Of a DNA stretch of 64,000 nucleotides, positions 23,893-37,472 are shown piece after piece. The first letter of the stretch is position 1, and the number at the start of each line of letters is the position of its first letter. The notes under the pieces were generated by a model that was not told where the DNA came from, made no database searches, and was given only the letters and a program-made list of their open reading frames with translations. Source of the DNA: Hydnum rufescens UP504 (taxonomy: Eukaryota; Basidiomycota; Agaricomycetes; Cantharellales; Hydnaceae); the NCBI GenBank assembly GCA_014904985.1, contig MU128928.1, positions 272,832-336,831 of the forward strand, read 5' to 3'. The position numbers and the translations under genes are program-made.

Positions 23893-24441
23893 TTATTGCT
23901 TGCAGGGCGCCCGTGTGAACAAAGCAACTCTGATATCGCCATCAACATCCGATAGCGTAACATGATCGAGAAGAGGGCTCAGAGTTGTTTTTCCTCTCTC
24001 AGCTATGGCCTTGGCCTCTACCACTATCGGTCTGAACTTCGCCTCTCCAGCGGCTCCGGGTAATTCGTAATTCCATTGTAGCTGGGGTGCGACGTCCATG
24101 ATGTCACGGTCGCAGGAAATCGAAGGCAGCGCGAAGCGGGTCTTGCTCGTATATTCGTACACCGAACAGCCAGCACTCATAATGATCTTCCCGTAAAGCT
24201 TAGGGCGAGGTTGACTAATCAAATCCCGAAATCTCTCGTGAATCTGATGGTTGCCTCTGCTTTGTATTCTGATCCGCAAGAGTGTGGATAAAAAGTACCG
24301 GGAGTTTTTGCTTCTTGACGTGTATGATGGCGAAATCGAGAGATCCAGGAGTGACGACAGGCTTCCCCGACTGGTAGCTACTTGGTAATCGGGGAAACAG
24401 ATAGTGATATGAGGTCCACAATATTCACTTCCACTAGGCAT
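23893..24441 (-). pseudogene. Degenerate fungal gene, possibly PD-(D/E)XK nuclease-like
   Basis: The start at 24441 (MPSGSEYCGPHITICFPDYQ) leads into two coding-looking blocks in different frames. One is SLDFAIIHVKKQKLPVLFIH near 24330. The other is RFRDLISQPRPKLYG, followed by VYEYTSKTRF and MDVAPQLQWNYEL, from 24240 down to 23893. The break near 24245 has no intron signals. Strand spacing resembles fungal PD-(D/E)XK-like proteins, but where I expect an acidic residue and Lys after the strand (E-x-K) it reads H-T-L. I therefore call it a decayed member of a multicopy family. Confidence in the family is low. Confidence 0.35.
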
Positions 24442-24675
24442 GAATCAGTCGATCAACTCAAACTGCTCCAAAATGGTGGCTGGTACAGCCCACTCGCAAT
24501 TTGACCCAGGTTTAATCGCTGGGGTTGGCCAAGGAATGATATTGTCTACTGTATATACCGAGTTAGGCTAGACGCAGAGGGAGCTCGAATAGGTACGTTC
24601 TAGGCACAAACAGTCGAGTTGCTATTCGGCAACCCCGAGACAACTTCCGCCAAATTATCGACCCGATCATTAAGG

Positions 24676-26862
24676 ATGGCTGTTCCAACTAGTGGCCGTG
24701 TTATCCTCGAGACTACCCTGGGCGAGATAGAAGTAAGCTGAATTTATTTGCAGCTAGTCGCGATTTGCACTCATTCGACTTGTTTGAAGATCGAGCTCTG
24801 GGCGAAAGTCGGTGTCAAGCACTTGTCATCCCCGCGCCCTCTTAATATTCTTCTTAGGAAACCCCCAAAGCATGCCGGAACTTTTTGGCCCTCTCAATGG
24901 AAGGTAACTATCTGTGATACACTTAGATCATGCACTGTTCTTATTGGTCTTGGTTCAGGGTATTATGACGGAGTTATATTTCATCGAGTAGTCCCCAACT
25001 TTCTCGTTCAAACTGGAGACAGAACTGGTACCGGTGGCGGCGGTGAATCCTTTTACGGGGAGCAGTTCGAAGACGAGATTCATCCTCGGCTTCGATTTGC
25101 ACATCGAGGTCTCGTGGCCATGGCCAATAATGGCGAGAAAAACACGAATGATTCCCAATTTTTTATAACACTTGGTGGGTATGTCATGTGCCATTGATGT
25201 CCCGGAACCGTGACATGACATCTGGTCTTTCAGACAGAGCGGACGAGCTTCATGGCAAACACACGCTATTTGGGAGAGTTGTAGGGAACACCGTTTTCAG
25301 TTGAGTTTGCGTCCATATGTAGAAAATAAGATGCCCTCACACATGCTCGTTCTCCCGTTACTTAGACGTACTGAAGATTGGAGAACTAGGTAAGCCGACG
25401 TTTAGGATTTATGGTGTATCCAGGCTTCAATTACGACTGTCGGACACTTGTAGAGTTGGACAAGAATGAACGGCCATTATATCCCCCAAAGATTATCTCT
25501 GTGCGTATCGTCGATAATCCGTTCGACGACATAGCTCCCCGCATCACTGCTGCCGAAAAGCGAGCCCAGAAATTGGCAAAAGAAGCCGCACAGCGCGAGC
25601 GCGAAGAGGCGACTCGGAAAAAGGGTGCCAAGAAGTACGTAGTCCTTGTGATGCTCCACCCAATTGGTCTCATCTGCCTTGCTATCTAGAAACGTCGGCC
25701 TGCTATCATTTGGGGACACAGCCGAAGAAACAGGTAGCTCAAGCACAACAGTGAAGAAAAAGTCTATCAGCAGGCCCGATCGTGCGTATCGCCCGGGCTG
25801 TTATCCTCATTTTCCTCAGCTCATAGAGACCGTGCCTGGATTCAGTGATTGATGACCCAAGCCTTCACGCTAATATCCTGCCGCCATCAATGCCGGAGGC
25901 TTCCCGCAAAGTTCCCCCAAACCACAAGATCCATCTACATCCAAGGCTACATCGACTTCTAAGAAAGATTCAGACACCAATGGGAAAATTCACGAAATCC
26001 GAGCACAACATGCGCGAGAGCAAGCATCAGGGAGGTGCGTGCCGGCTATTTGTAGATTCTCAGTTCTCCTTAACTTATTTGTGATTCGTGCAGTACTGCA
26101 CGACAAGCGGAGATCGCCAAAATGGAGACAGAAATCCGTGATCTCACGCGAAGACGAAAAGACGCGCCAGATAGCGACGAAGAGGATGGACACCGAGGGA
26201 AGAAGGCGAAATCCGGTCCGTCTCTGCTGGAGCAAGAGCTCGCAAGGTACGGGAAGGGGAGAGGCGCCCATGCAAAGGGGAAGAAGAAGGACGAGAGTGA
26301 TATCCTCGCTGCCCTCGACCGCTTCCGTGGAAAGTTGAAGGTTCGTGCCCAGTCGCCCGGTGCAGAGAATGCCGCCCCCAAAGGTGATGGGGCACTCCCT
26401 GTGCCTGAGGGTGATGAGGGAGACGTGCCAGATGTGGACGCTGACGACGAGTGGATGGGGCATCAACTCTATTTCCCCAAGGACGACGGAGCTGAGAGTG
26501 TCAGAGCAGCACATGAGTACGAGGTTATCGACCCTCGAGCTCGAGGCCAGGCTGCGAAAGAAGAGGAAATGCAACGCAAGAGGACGAAACGAAGAAATCG
26601 CGCATTTGAAAGGCATTCCGGAGAGGGGGCTCCCGGAGTCATGATTGAGTGGAATCCTGATACCACGCAGACTGCCACTTGGTTTTTCTCGACAATCTCT
26701 AGGCCGCTCGTCTCGCTTCAGGATTGTCCTCCCGATCGAACGACGCCTTGGTGCCGTTCCTGCCCATCCCCCCATCGCACGAACCTCGCCTGTTATCCGA
26801 ATGTTTGTATCGTGCGCCTTGCTGGGTGGGATATGCCCGACTTCTGTAGTCAACATTTTTAA
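24676..26862 (+). CDS. CWC27: Spliceosome-associated cyclophilin-type peptidyl-prolyl isomerase Cwc27
   Basis: Cwc27 joins the activated spliceosome; in many species its cyclophilin fold has weak or no isomerase activity (family knowledge). The start at 24676 (MAVPTSGRVILETTLGEIE) is followed by a 12-nt exon (24796-24807, LWAK), then ETPKACRNFLALSMEG, YYDGVIFHRVVPNFLVQTGD, GGGGESFYGEQFEDE, MANNGEKNTNDSQFFITL, and after another intron ADELHGKHTLFGRVVG. This is a complete cyclophilin domain. A long charged tail follows (QKLAKEAAQREREEATRKKG, SGRTARQAEIAKMETEI, SGPSLLEQELARYGKG, and YEVIDPRARGQAAKEEE), which is the Cwc27 signature. The true C-terminus may lie a little before 26862, because the last 60 residues lose family character. 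At least six introns are present. Confidence 0.9.
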
Positions 26863-27121
26863 ACTAAGTATTGTGTACTTCGTGCGCCTAATTCCAATAC
26901 ATCCTGTGGCCGGTCGAGCCACTGGTCACCTTGGAGCCTGAGGCACAAGCGCTGGCTACGAGTTGGGTAATACCACGACCATGCAGAAAATCCTTTTACA
27001 GACCCGAGATCATACAGCAGTGTGCGACACCAGAGCCCTAAAAGCAAGGCCGGGTACAGAGACCTAGACAAAGTTGACCTGTATCGCGAGGACTGCAGAT
27101 AAAATGAGCAATCTTGATGAC

Positions 27122-27660
27122 TCAGTCAACCGTTGCATGTGCATATCGTCCAATATCTTCAAATGTACCCTTGATCAGGTACAAATGACCAGTGGGGGGT
27201 GGACCAGCGGGGGGTAGGTTTGTATCGGGGGTTGGTTCTGGGAGAAGGAGAGCTCGTCGAACTCGTATGTATACAGATTGCCCTGCCTCAGTGGCCACTG
27301 TCGTACGTCCCGCCTCAGGCGACATTCGAGGCGTACTTGGTGTTCCTTCCTTCATACCAACACTATAGTCCTCATTCTCAGCTGGGGCCTTCCCTTTCCC
27401 CTGAGATCAAATGCATTAGTGTGAATTGATATCAATGTCACCAATGTCAGAGACTGAGGGCATACTTTCTTGGGAGACACGCTAGCTTCTCCGTCCTTCT
27501 CCTCTCTTACGCGCTTTCTGGAGTGTGTTTTATGTGGGGATTTCGGTACGGTATCCTGCCTGACCATAGCACCAACGGATTGGTCTCCAGGAGAGACACT
27601 ACCTGAAGCACGTGTAGTACCGGAGCTCATTATAGAACCTTCAGCTCTCCGGGTAGACAT
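27122..27660 (-). CDS. Small basic/Ser-rich protein of unknown function
   Basis: The start at 27660 gives MSTRRAEGSIMSSGTTRAS. The first exon ends in a basic patch (SRKRVREEKDGEASVSPKK) before a donor at about 27466. A second exon starts with GKGKAPAENEDYSVG and continues through TTVATEAGQ to a stop at 27122 (YLIKGTFEDIGRYAHATVD). The KRVREEKD segment recalls the region before the Ran-binding domain in Hba1/RanBP3-like nuclear proteins, but no such domain is present, so I give no function. Its start codon is 124 bp from that of the ligase IV gene on the other strand. Confidence 0.42.
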
Positions 27661-27784
27661 ATATATAGTGAACCTGTTTCTCCTAATCTTTTCTCATTTT
27701 TTCGGAGCTCAACGTTAGAACCGATGTGGCAGTGCTGGCTTCCCTACCTTGTGACGATTGTCACAGTGGAGTCAACACAGAAAT
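27661..27784. promoter_or_regulatory. Shared 124-bp promoter of the small basic protein gene and LIG4
   Basis: The two genes are head-to-head with 124 bp between start codons. A TATATATA-like run lies directly beside the minus-strand start (about 27658-27666). No other motif is clear. Confidence 0.5.
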
Positions 27785-30700
27785 ATGAGCCAACGTGAAG
27801 ACGATCCCGGAAATGCTGAGAACGTTGGGCCCTCTGCAATTCGCCCAGCACATCTGGCCCCCCATGGTCCAACGCCCCGCTTCCAGTTCATAGTCAAGTT
27901 GTTCGAGGAATGTTCGAAGAGCAAGCTCGAGGGCCGCAGGAACCATCTCTTCAAGTGGTTTGACGTGGGTGTTGGATCCGTCCTTGGCTCTATCAATTTC
28001 TTATCTGGCCTGGATATCACCCAGAATTGGAGAAAAATCGTTGGACCAGACCTCTATCCTGCGCTGCGTCTCATCTTGCCACAGGTGCGCGGATGTGCTG
28101 TTCCGGTGTTTTGGCTTATGCGTTATTCGATGATGCTAATTTTCAGAAAGATCGAGAACGTGCCACGTATGGCTTCAAGGAGACAACTCTTGCAAAGGCC
28201 TTCATCCATGCGTTTGGCCTGAACGAGAAGTCGGTGGATGCGCAGTCTCTGCTCAACTGGAAAAGGCCAGACCAATCTGATGTAGGTCTTAGACCGTTTT
28301 TTATCCATTTGGTCCTTGTTTATTTGTTTATTTAGGGCATTACCCAAAAAGCTGCAGGAGACTTCCCTACTGTCTTGTATCAGACGTTGAGCAGTAGATC
28401 TTCGGTCAGGGAGGGGTCCATGACGATAGAGGACCTAAATAATATCCTCGATGATCTTAGCAGAGGATTTCGTCCTTCTGCCAAAGACAAGGAGCGCAAG
28501 TACAGTCCACTTTCTCCTTTAATTTTGTTCCATCATCCTCACGTTGACTTCTCCAGAGCACGGATCGAGAGCATCTTCCGCACCATAAGCGAGAAGTGTA
28601 CTCCTAATGAAATTCGTTGGATAGCACGCATCATTCTTGAAGGTCAGCATATCACAGTTATTGTATTCATCTAATCTTTTATTTCCTTTTTCCCTCTCAG
28701 ATCTTACGATCGGGATAAAAGAGTCGACGGTATTCGCAGTGTTCCACGAGGACGCCATGGATTTGTTCAACAGTTGTTCAGACTTGAAAAAGGTGGCATG
28801 GGATCTTGCTGATCCCAAGTCGCACCTGCACGACACCGTAAGAGGAGTTCTTAGTCTTTATTATCTTTCACCTCACTCCCCTTCCTACCATCGGGGAGCT
28901 AATTTACCACATCCTTCGAAATAGGAGAAAGCTGTGCGACTCTTCAAACCTTTTCAGCCTATGTTATGTGGCAGATCGAAAACGCTCCGCGATGCTGTCA
29001 AGGCGATAGTGTCTGACAGCAAGGAGAAGACGTTCATCATGGAAGAGAAGCTCGATGGTGAACGCATGCAGCTACATAAACGCGGGAACGAATTCTTGTA
29101 TTGCTCAAGGTAATTATATTTTTGCCTGCCTCCTGCTCCGAATACTCTGTGTTGGGCTGATCCTGTCGAGGGGGCTAGAAAGGGAAAAGACTATACTCAT
29201 CTTTATGGAAGCAATGTCAGTAATGGATCACTTACGCCTTTCATCGCAGAGGCGTTTGATCCTAGAGTCACCGAGTGCGTCCTGCCTGAATTTCGCGCGC
29301 ACGCGTCCTTATATATTGTGCTATGCATAGTGTGATTCTCGATGGCGAGATGATGGTTTGGGACCCTGTGATTGAGAGATATCTCCCTTTTGGTCACTTA
29401 AAGACTTCCGCTCTCGGTAAGACCTATCATTGAGAGCTACAGTCGTAGATTGTTATTGATCATCATTTGATTTTTTTTGGCCATCCTAGATAAGGATCCA
29501 GGTCCAGACAAGCCCCGACCTTGTTGTGAGTTTCGCAATCTCGGGAACCCACATTTCATCCAGTTTAACCAGGTTTCACGTTCAGTCAAGGTTTTCGATA
29601 TCCTGTACATCAACCTCATGGGCTCTACAACATTATTGACTAACAAGACGCTTAATGTCCGATTAAATACGCTTAAGAATTTGGGTTTGTTTCATACCGT
29701 CGATGGACGGCTGGAATTTGCACTTCAAAGAATAGGCAAGGACGCTACCGACGTTGAGACATTCCTGCAGGAGGTTGTGGAAGACCGGTGGGCAACAGCT
29801 CTTCTCCTGTATGGGATATATTTCCTTGCTCATGGACCCTTGTGATCAGAGGTGAGGGCTTGGTGCTAAAGAGAGGCATTTCGGGCTATCATCTCGCTGC
29901 ACGGGAAAGCCGTTGGTGGGTAAAGGTATGTGGGTTGTTTGTCATCGGAGAGTCATGGGGCGCTGACATGAATAATGTCTAGGTTAAACCTGAATATGTG
30001 GTGCGTCATTGGCTCTATCGTCGTGTGAATATGCGGTTGATACACCATTTCTAGGATAACATGGGCGAGGCAGCGGACGTCCTTGTCGTAGGTATGGATC
30101 TGTCATTGATGGTAGGCTTTATTATCCTGAATCTAGATCGTCTAGGCGCCAACTGGGGATCAGGCCACCGCGGAGGTCGAATATCAACCCTTATCTGCGC
30201 AGTTCGGGATGACCTACATCAAGCAAACGTCGCGAGTTCATCAACTGTGTAGGTTCCTTCTCCTCTCCCCCTCTATTTGTTTCCAATCCGGGGGCTTTCT
30301 TGATTGATTGTCTAACTAAATAATCCCCCTCTTCAGAAACTACCGGACATTCGTTCGAATAGGCACTGGTCTCTCTCTCGACGATTTCGAGTGGATCAAC
30401 GAGAAGCCTTGGAAACCATTCCACAAGCACAAGCCCCCTTCGTGGCTGAAGGTCGCTGATGCGGGATATGATGACAAGGGCGATGTTTACCTTGAACCGG
30501 AAGAGTTTCGCTGCCAATTTCCCCACCCCTTGTGTTGGAGCACCATTCTGACTTGGTCTATGATCCATTTTAGTTCATTTTTAATCACAGTGAAGGCAGC
30601 GTCTGTCATCACGTCTGGTAACATACTATGTCTACCTCACGGTCCTTCCTCCACTGACAAATCATCTTGTTTGGGTCAGACCAATACGGCACAGGGATGA

Positions 30701-32594
30701 CCCTACGATTCCCACGGTGCAAGGGTATTCGACGTGATCTATCAGTTGATGATTGCTTGTCCTTCTCAGGTTCGCCTTGTTTCATTCACATTGTGCATCT
30801 TCTCTCACCCTTGTTTCAGAAATGGTTGAGATGGCCTCGGGAAAGAGGAAGAATGAAGCTACCGAGAAGATGTGCGGTCCCCCCACACCCCGGGATTGAC
30901 GAGTCACTCACTAACAATGCGTGGATTCCTGGATATTTAGGCCAGTGAAAAAGCGGAAGACAGCACTCCGCAAGGTACTTTATTCCATTAATCATTCCGT
31001 TTCCCATTCTGCGAATTCTCAGTGAACGGTGATATATTAAGGAGGTCCTCATTAGCGCTAGCCATCGGGGAGTCCGCCTTTCTGGCACAGATGTAATCTC
31101 GAACTTATTTGTGGGAAAAAAATTCCGTGAGTTTAGCTCCCACAGCCTCCTTATCTCAGATATGGTATTAACGGTGTGGAAAGATGTCATCATGGCCACT
31201 GGCCGCGCGCAGAAATATACCAAGCAGGAGATTGAGAAAAAGTGAGTCAAGACGTGCTTCGATTCTTTCGTTTAGGAATTACTCGTGGACATTTTAGAAT
31301 CCAACTGCACGGAGGAGCTATTGTTCAAAATTTTAGTAAAATTCCTGCAGTTATTGTGGTGTATGGTGGCATAGTGCACAGTATGTTTGTTTCGCTCTTG
31401 CACACCAACGTGTGGATCTCTAATTACTGTCATATAGATGTTCCTGTCACCAGTATCGTAAGCAAAGGTGTGCAGGATATCATCAAGCCCGAATGGATAA
31501 TGGACTGTATCGAACAAGAGAGGATAGTCCCCATGTCCAAAGAGTGAGCTGTGAACTTATCCTCGTTGTTCCACTTAAGTAATCCCTCGCTGGAAATAGA
31601 TACTTTTTTCACGCTACCGATGAGCGTAAAAAGGACCCAGATTACGAAGGCTCGGAGACTGAATCTGAAAATGACGATGTAAATAAGACAGAGGCCCACG
31701 AAGAATTCGAATCCGACGAAGAGAGTGATGACGATGATTCATCTTGGACAAAACTCTCCAAAGAAGATACCGAAGCTGCCTCGGCTACGATGGAACGAAT
31801 CCGCAACTTGAAGGAAGACGAGAGCGAAACCGAGTCGGAGGGCGGTGCGAGCCTTGTAGATGGCGGTAGTGACACCACCGAGGGTGATCGGGAAGAACCT
31901 AGTGTGCCTGATTCTGCGAAGCGTGGTAGCCGAGTTGCTTTTCCATCAACCATACCATCAGATCTCGATGATCCACGGGATCCAGATGCTACTATCGATG
32001 TACGTCATGCTTCTTTCCTTGCACACCTGATTTGGCTGATATGTTGCTTGAACCAGGAGGACACGGAGATGGGAGCGCCTGGTGTCACAGAATACGATCC
32101 GGAGCATATCTTTAGTCACCTGTGAGTGAATGGGGTGACTCCGCATCTTTCGGAGCAATAATCTGGCTTCCAGAGTCTTCTATCTGGATTCACCATCGAA
32201 TGCAAGGGCGCACAGAATGGAGGTCGAGGTTTCCAAGGAGGTTGAGGCTTCCATCAGCGAAGAGTGGGTTCCAGTAATAACATTGGCTGTTTCGGCTGGT
32301 TGATAGCCCCACAGATTTGAGCATGCAGAAAATGGCATTATATCCAACGGCGGCAAGATGACACGATCACTCGACGAACCAAAATTGACCCATATCGTAC
32401 TGCACGAACGCGACTTGGGCCGACGGGTAGAACTCTTACGACGTAATCCAACGTATGTCCCTCCTCGTGACGACGAAGTTCTTTTCAACCCTGCTGTCCT
32501 TAGATCGAAGCGTCGACACCTGGTATTGATATCGTTTGTGACCCTGTGCCTACAAGAAGAGTCTCTCCTTGATGAAGATGGATTTTCCCCTTGA
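27785..32594 (+). CDS. LIG4: DNA ligase IV (non-homologous end joining)
   Basis: This ATP-dependent ligase seals double-strand breaks together with its XRCC4/Lif1 partner. The start at 27785 (MSQREDDPGNAENVG) opens the DNA-binding domain (FQFIVKLFEECSKSKLEGRRNHLF is split by an intron; later FKPFQPMLCGRSKTL). The adenylation motif EEKLDGER (Lys codon at about 29048) is followed by KGKDYTHLYGSNVSNGSLTP, VILDGEMMVWDP, FKVFDILYINL, EGLVLKR and WWVKVKPEY. The OB-fold region contains GGRISTLICAV, TFVRIGTGLS and KGDVYLEPEE. Two BRCT domains follow: one at about 31020-31540 (DIIKPEWIMDCIEQER), then an acidic linker (31630-32000), and one at about 32160-32594. A dozen or more short introns are needed. 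Domain order and length fit fungal Lig4. The NHEJ role is family knowledge. Confidence 0.95.
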
Positions 32595-32739
32595 CATGAC
32601 CTTGATTTCTTCTATTTCAAGTCCGTGTATTTGTACCATTTCGTAGTTTTGGTTTGTTTGGTTTCCACGCGTGCTGAATTAATCAGCGAGTTGCCGAGCC
32701 TTGACTGTGAGGGTCGTCTCTCCTCGAACTGTATCCAAA

Positions 32740-34094
<1,355 letters not shown>

Positions 34095-34376
34095 GCTCCA
34101 ACAGCATAAGATAGACTGAATCTGTGTCGTCGAGCTCGGCCACACATAGAGCTTGGATTTATGTATTCTATTTCAGTGGAGGTCATCACCGATGAATGTG
34201 ATAACTTGTACTAAGATTTGTGGATGAGCGAATTACAAAACACCATTTGGAACGGTACAGCTAAGAAATTGTGAATGAAGTGGGTAATGTGTCTATCAAT
34301 TCGTAAGTGCTCATTGGCTATAAGCCCTATTGTCGATACCCGTCCGAATTAATTATAAAGGGGGCGAAAACTCTCT
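34095..34376. other. Convergent intergenic region
   Basis: This 282-bp AT-rich spacer lies between the 3' ends of the zinc-finger gene and the kinase gene. No other feature is seen. Confidence 0.5.
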
Positions 34377-37300
34377 TCAGAAAATAGGACTCGGGACTAT
34401 TTTCATCGACGCTCCTCCTGGAGTACGAGGCGCATCCATGTCCCAATCTCGGCGAAGGGCATTATAAATCAGCTTGAACGTGGACAGCGCACCCTTTTCT
34501 TGAGTCAGTATTACCGATGTGATGTATCCCGACGATAAGTGCGAAGGATGTGTAGTAACCCGAAATTCAACACGGAAGCGGACCCCCTTGATGCAATTCT
34601 TCACACCTGTAGGATCTGTCCCATCCGTCGTTATTCCATGTCATGGGGAGCAGCATATTGTGATTGGTGTAAGTTCACATACCAAGAATGTCGTCCAAGC
34701 TGCACTTCAAAACGCCCGCACTCAGATCCGTGTTCAATAGTTCTATCTCCACGGAAAGAGCTTCCAATAACCTCACGCATTCCTTTCGTGTCGCACTACC
34801 ATCGCACACTGAAAGAAGGGAAAAGCTCGCCGGCTTGAAGGTGAAGATGTTGAACCAGCTCTTCCGGAGCGAAATCGTATCATTTTCGTTAGATGACAAG
34901 ACGGAAGGTCGTAGAGAGGAAGTATCGGACGAGAGAGGAGATCGGCTCAAATGTAAGGCGGCTATTATAGATTGAATCTATTGTTCTTCAGTTCTTTCAC
35001 AATGATGATCAAGACGTACGAGGGTTTCTGAGTTCGACCTTATCGGCACCATGTGAACTCGTATACGATTTCCTGGGCGGCTTTTCGGGTGATATAATGT
35101 GGACGTGACGATCCTTGACTAAGGGACGTGTTGTAGGATCGTCGGGTCGTCCCAAAGTAGTCGTTCTCCTCGGCCTTCCAATACCCTTCGCGTTACTCAA
35201 GCCCGAGTTTTCTTTGTCAGAGAGATGAGGAGGTTCTTCAGAGGCTCGAGGATATTGTCCAGGACGGCCTTGGATCGAGAACAAAGAGGATCTGACGGCG
35301 GTCTTCGAGGACTTTGTTCGACGAGCACCAGAATCAGAGGAGCTAGAAAAGGGACTAGAAGGAAGGAGAGGCGAATGATTGAAGAGTCCTAAACCAATCG
35401 GGCCAGACGGGGCTGAGTTTCGTTGACCCCTAGCACGAGCATCCTCGTTCATTCCGGGCGGTGCGCTGAGACGTTGCATTTCAACAGTCCGAAGCCCCGA
35501 TATTTGAGAACGCGTAGTCGTATCTTTAGAATCCGACAACCGGTTTTTCTCGTCAGAGTGAGAGTGTTCGTCCCGGGGCGAAGGCGTGCCAAGTGCCAGA
35601 TATTGCACAAGCTGAGCAAGCATACGGTTCGCAGTCTCATCATGTAGGTCAAGTTGATAAAGTTGCTCTAGCGGCGAAGTTGGGTGTTTGTCCGGGGATT
35701 GCGCAACAGTGCCCTGAGCAGCCGTAGTATCTTGAACCAGATGAGAATCATAGACTTTTCTCCTGAGCAGACGCCCTGACGTCAGAGCCGTCAGGGGTAG
35801 ACTTTTCCTCAGTCAGATTTGGTTTCCCATACTTGTACACCGGTTTACGTCCGATAGCCGGGGTCTCAGATCCCTCTGAGAGTGATACTTCGCCAAGGGG
35901 TGATGCCTGAGACTTTGAGGAACGCGACAATGGACGTAGGGAACAAGGGCGTTTCGTAGGTGTGGACGTTTTTACGACTTCACCAGAGTTAAAGATCTCT
36001 GCTTCTTCCATGTTAAAAGCTTCGAGAGCAGCCGCACGATACCTAAGGAGCAGATAATATACTCGTTTTCCCATGTCTCTCTTCATAAAAGTGCACCTCA
36101 GCGTTCTCCCCAAACGTGATAACGAGGCACGCACTCTGGCGTCAACAGCTTTTGCAGTATCTCATTCCTTGTCCTTCCATCCCACAAAATCTCAAGATTC
36201 TTGAAAATCTCCATGTCGATCTCTTTCGCCGAATCCACCGGGTTTCCTACTTCCTCTTTCGTTGGGGGCTTCGCTTCCGACCGCAGTGTAGAACGAGGTG
36301 GGCTGGAGCAAAAATATGGATGACAGAGGATGTCGGCCATCTAGAAAACCGCCAGTTCTTCATTGAATAAAGCGCATCCATGGGCAGTGCATGTACGTAC
36401 CCTGATCCGTTTACCAGCATCTTTCTCCAGCATCCGCCGTATTATGTTTTTCGCCATGGGCGGGATATCCGGAGGCATATGGAAATTCCCTCTCTTCACT
36501 TTTTCCACCAATTTCGTGCCGTCTCGATCATCAAACGGAAGGCAACCACAGAGCATGGTGTATAAAATCACACCGCAGGACCAGATGTCCGCCATGGCGC
36601 CATTGTACGAATTCCCCTCCATAACTTCGGGGCTCATATAGTGAGGATTTCCGCAGCAGGTCTCGAGCATTCCATCTCCAGCTTCCCATGCTGCCATTCC
36701 GAAATCTGATACCTTGATGTTATTGTTGGCATCCAACAGGATGTTTTCGGGATTGAGATTTCTGTGAGCGATGTTGAAAGAATGACAGTAATGAATGGCA
36801 AATATTAATTGCTGGAAGAAATGGAGAGCATCGGAAGGCGGTATGCGGCCGCGCAGTATCATATGCTCGAAGCGCTCTCCTCCTTTAACGTAACCCAAGA
36901 TGAGAAATCTGTTGAATGAGAGGCACAAAGCGTGAATAAACGGACTTCCCGACCTGGTTTCCCGAGAGTCCACTTACAGTTCTCTTCTGGACTCCCATAC
37001 ATCGTGGAGTTTCAGTACGTTGGGATGATCGATTAGTTTCATAAGAATAATCTCGCGTTCGACATTGGGGACATGTTTCGCATCTTTCTGAGCAGGGGAG
37101 TCTAGAGACATAGGGGATTGAAGTAGAGACTCGCGCGACACAATCTTGACTGCTGCATATTCTCCAGTGTTGGTATGCTGTGCGAGCCTGACGAGACCTA
37201 TTAAACAAAGGCAATTAAGTTGGGCGCGAATTCACCATTTGTTTTCTGTTCTTCGCTGCGCACCAGAAGTGGCTCGACCTATGGTTCTGCCAACCTTCCA

Positions 37301-37378
37301 TGGGCCAATTAGGTTGGGATGTTTCCGGTTTTGAAGTGGGGAGGGTGTTTCCACGCTCCTGTGAGAGTCGTGCCCCAT
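34377..37378 (-). CDS. Gin4/Hsl1/Nim1-related protein kinase with altered catalytic loop
   Basis: Kinases of this family link septins and cell size to mitotic entry by acting on Wee1/Swe1. The start at 37378 (MGHDSHRSVETPSPL) precedes the glycine loop (WKVGRTIGRATSG); then come AAVKIVSRESLL, EREIILMKLIDHPNVLKLHDVW and FLILGYVKGGE. The catalytic loop reads AHRNLNPENILLD (about 36730-36765): the invariant Asp of HRD is Asn. DFG (KVSDFGMAAW), the activation segment (LETCCGNPHYMSPEV) and ADIWSCGVILYTMLCGCLPFDD are intact. A UBA-like segment (MEIFKNLEILWDG) and a long Ser/Arg-rich middle follow. The end (about 34700-34377) has a KA1-like fold (FKLIYNALRRDWDMD). At least six introns. Family placement is firm; kinase activity is doubtful. 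Confidence 0.86.
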
Positions 37379-37472
37379 ATGGGAAAGACAATGAGAGATA
37401 ATAAGTCGCGGTTGTTTGTACTTAAACGAATGAAGAGACCCGTGAGTAAATGCGACCGGCAATATCCTTGAA
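37379..37472. promoter_or_regulatory. Shared 94-bp promoter of the kinase and oxidoreductase genes
   Basis: The kinase (start 37378, -) and oxidoreductase (start 37473, +) genes are head-to-head with 94 bp between start codons. No TATA box is evident. Confidence 0.5.
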
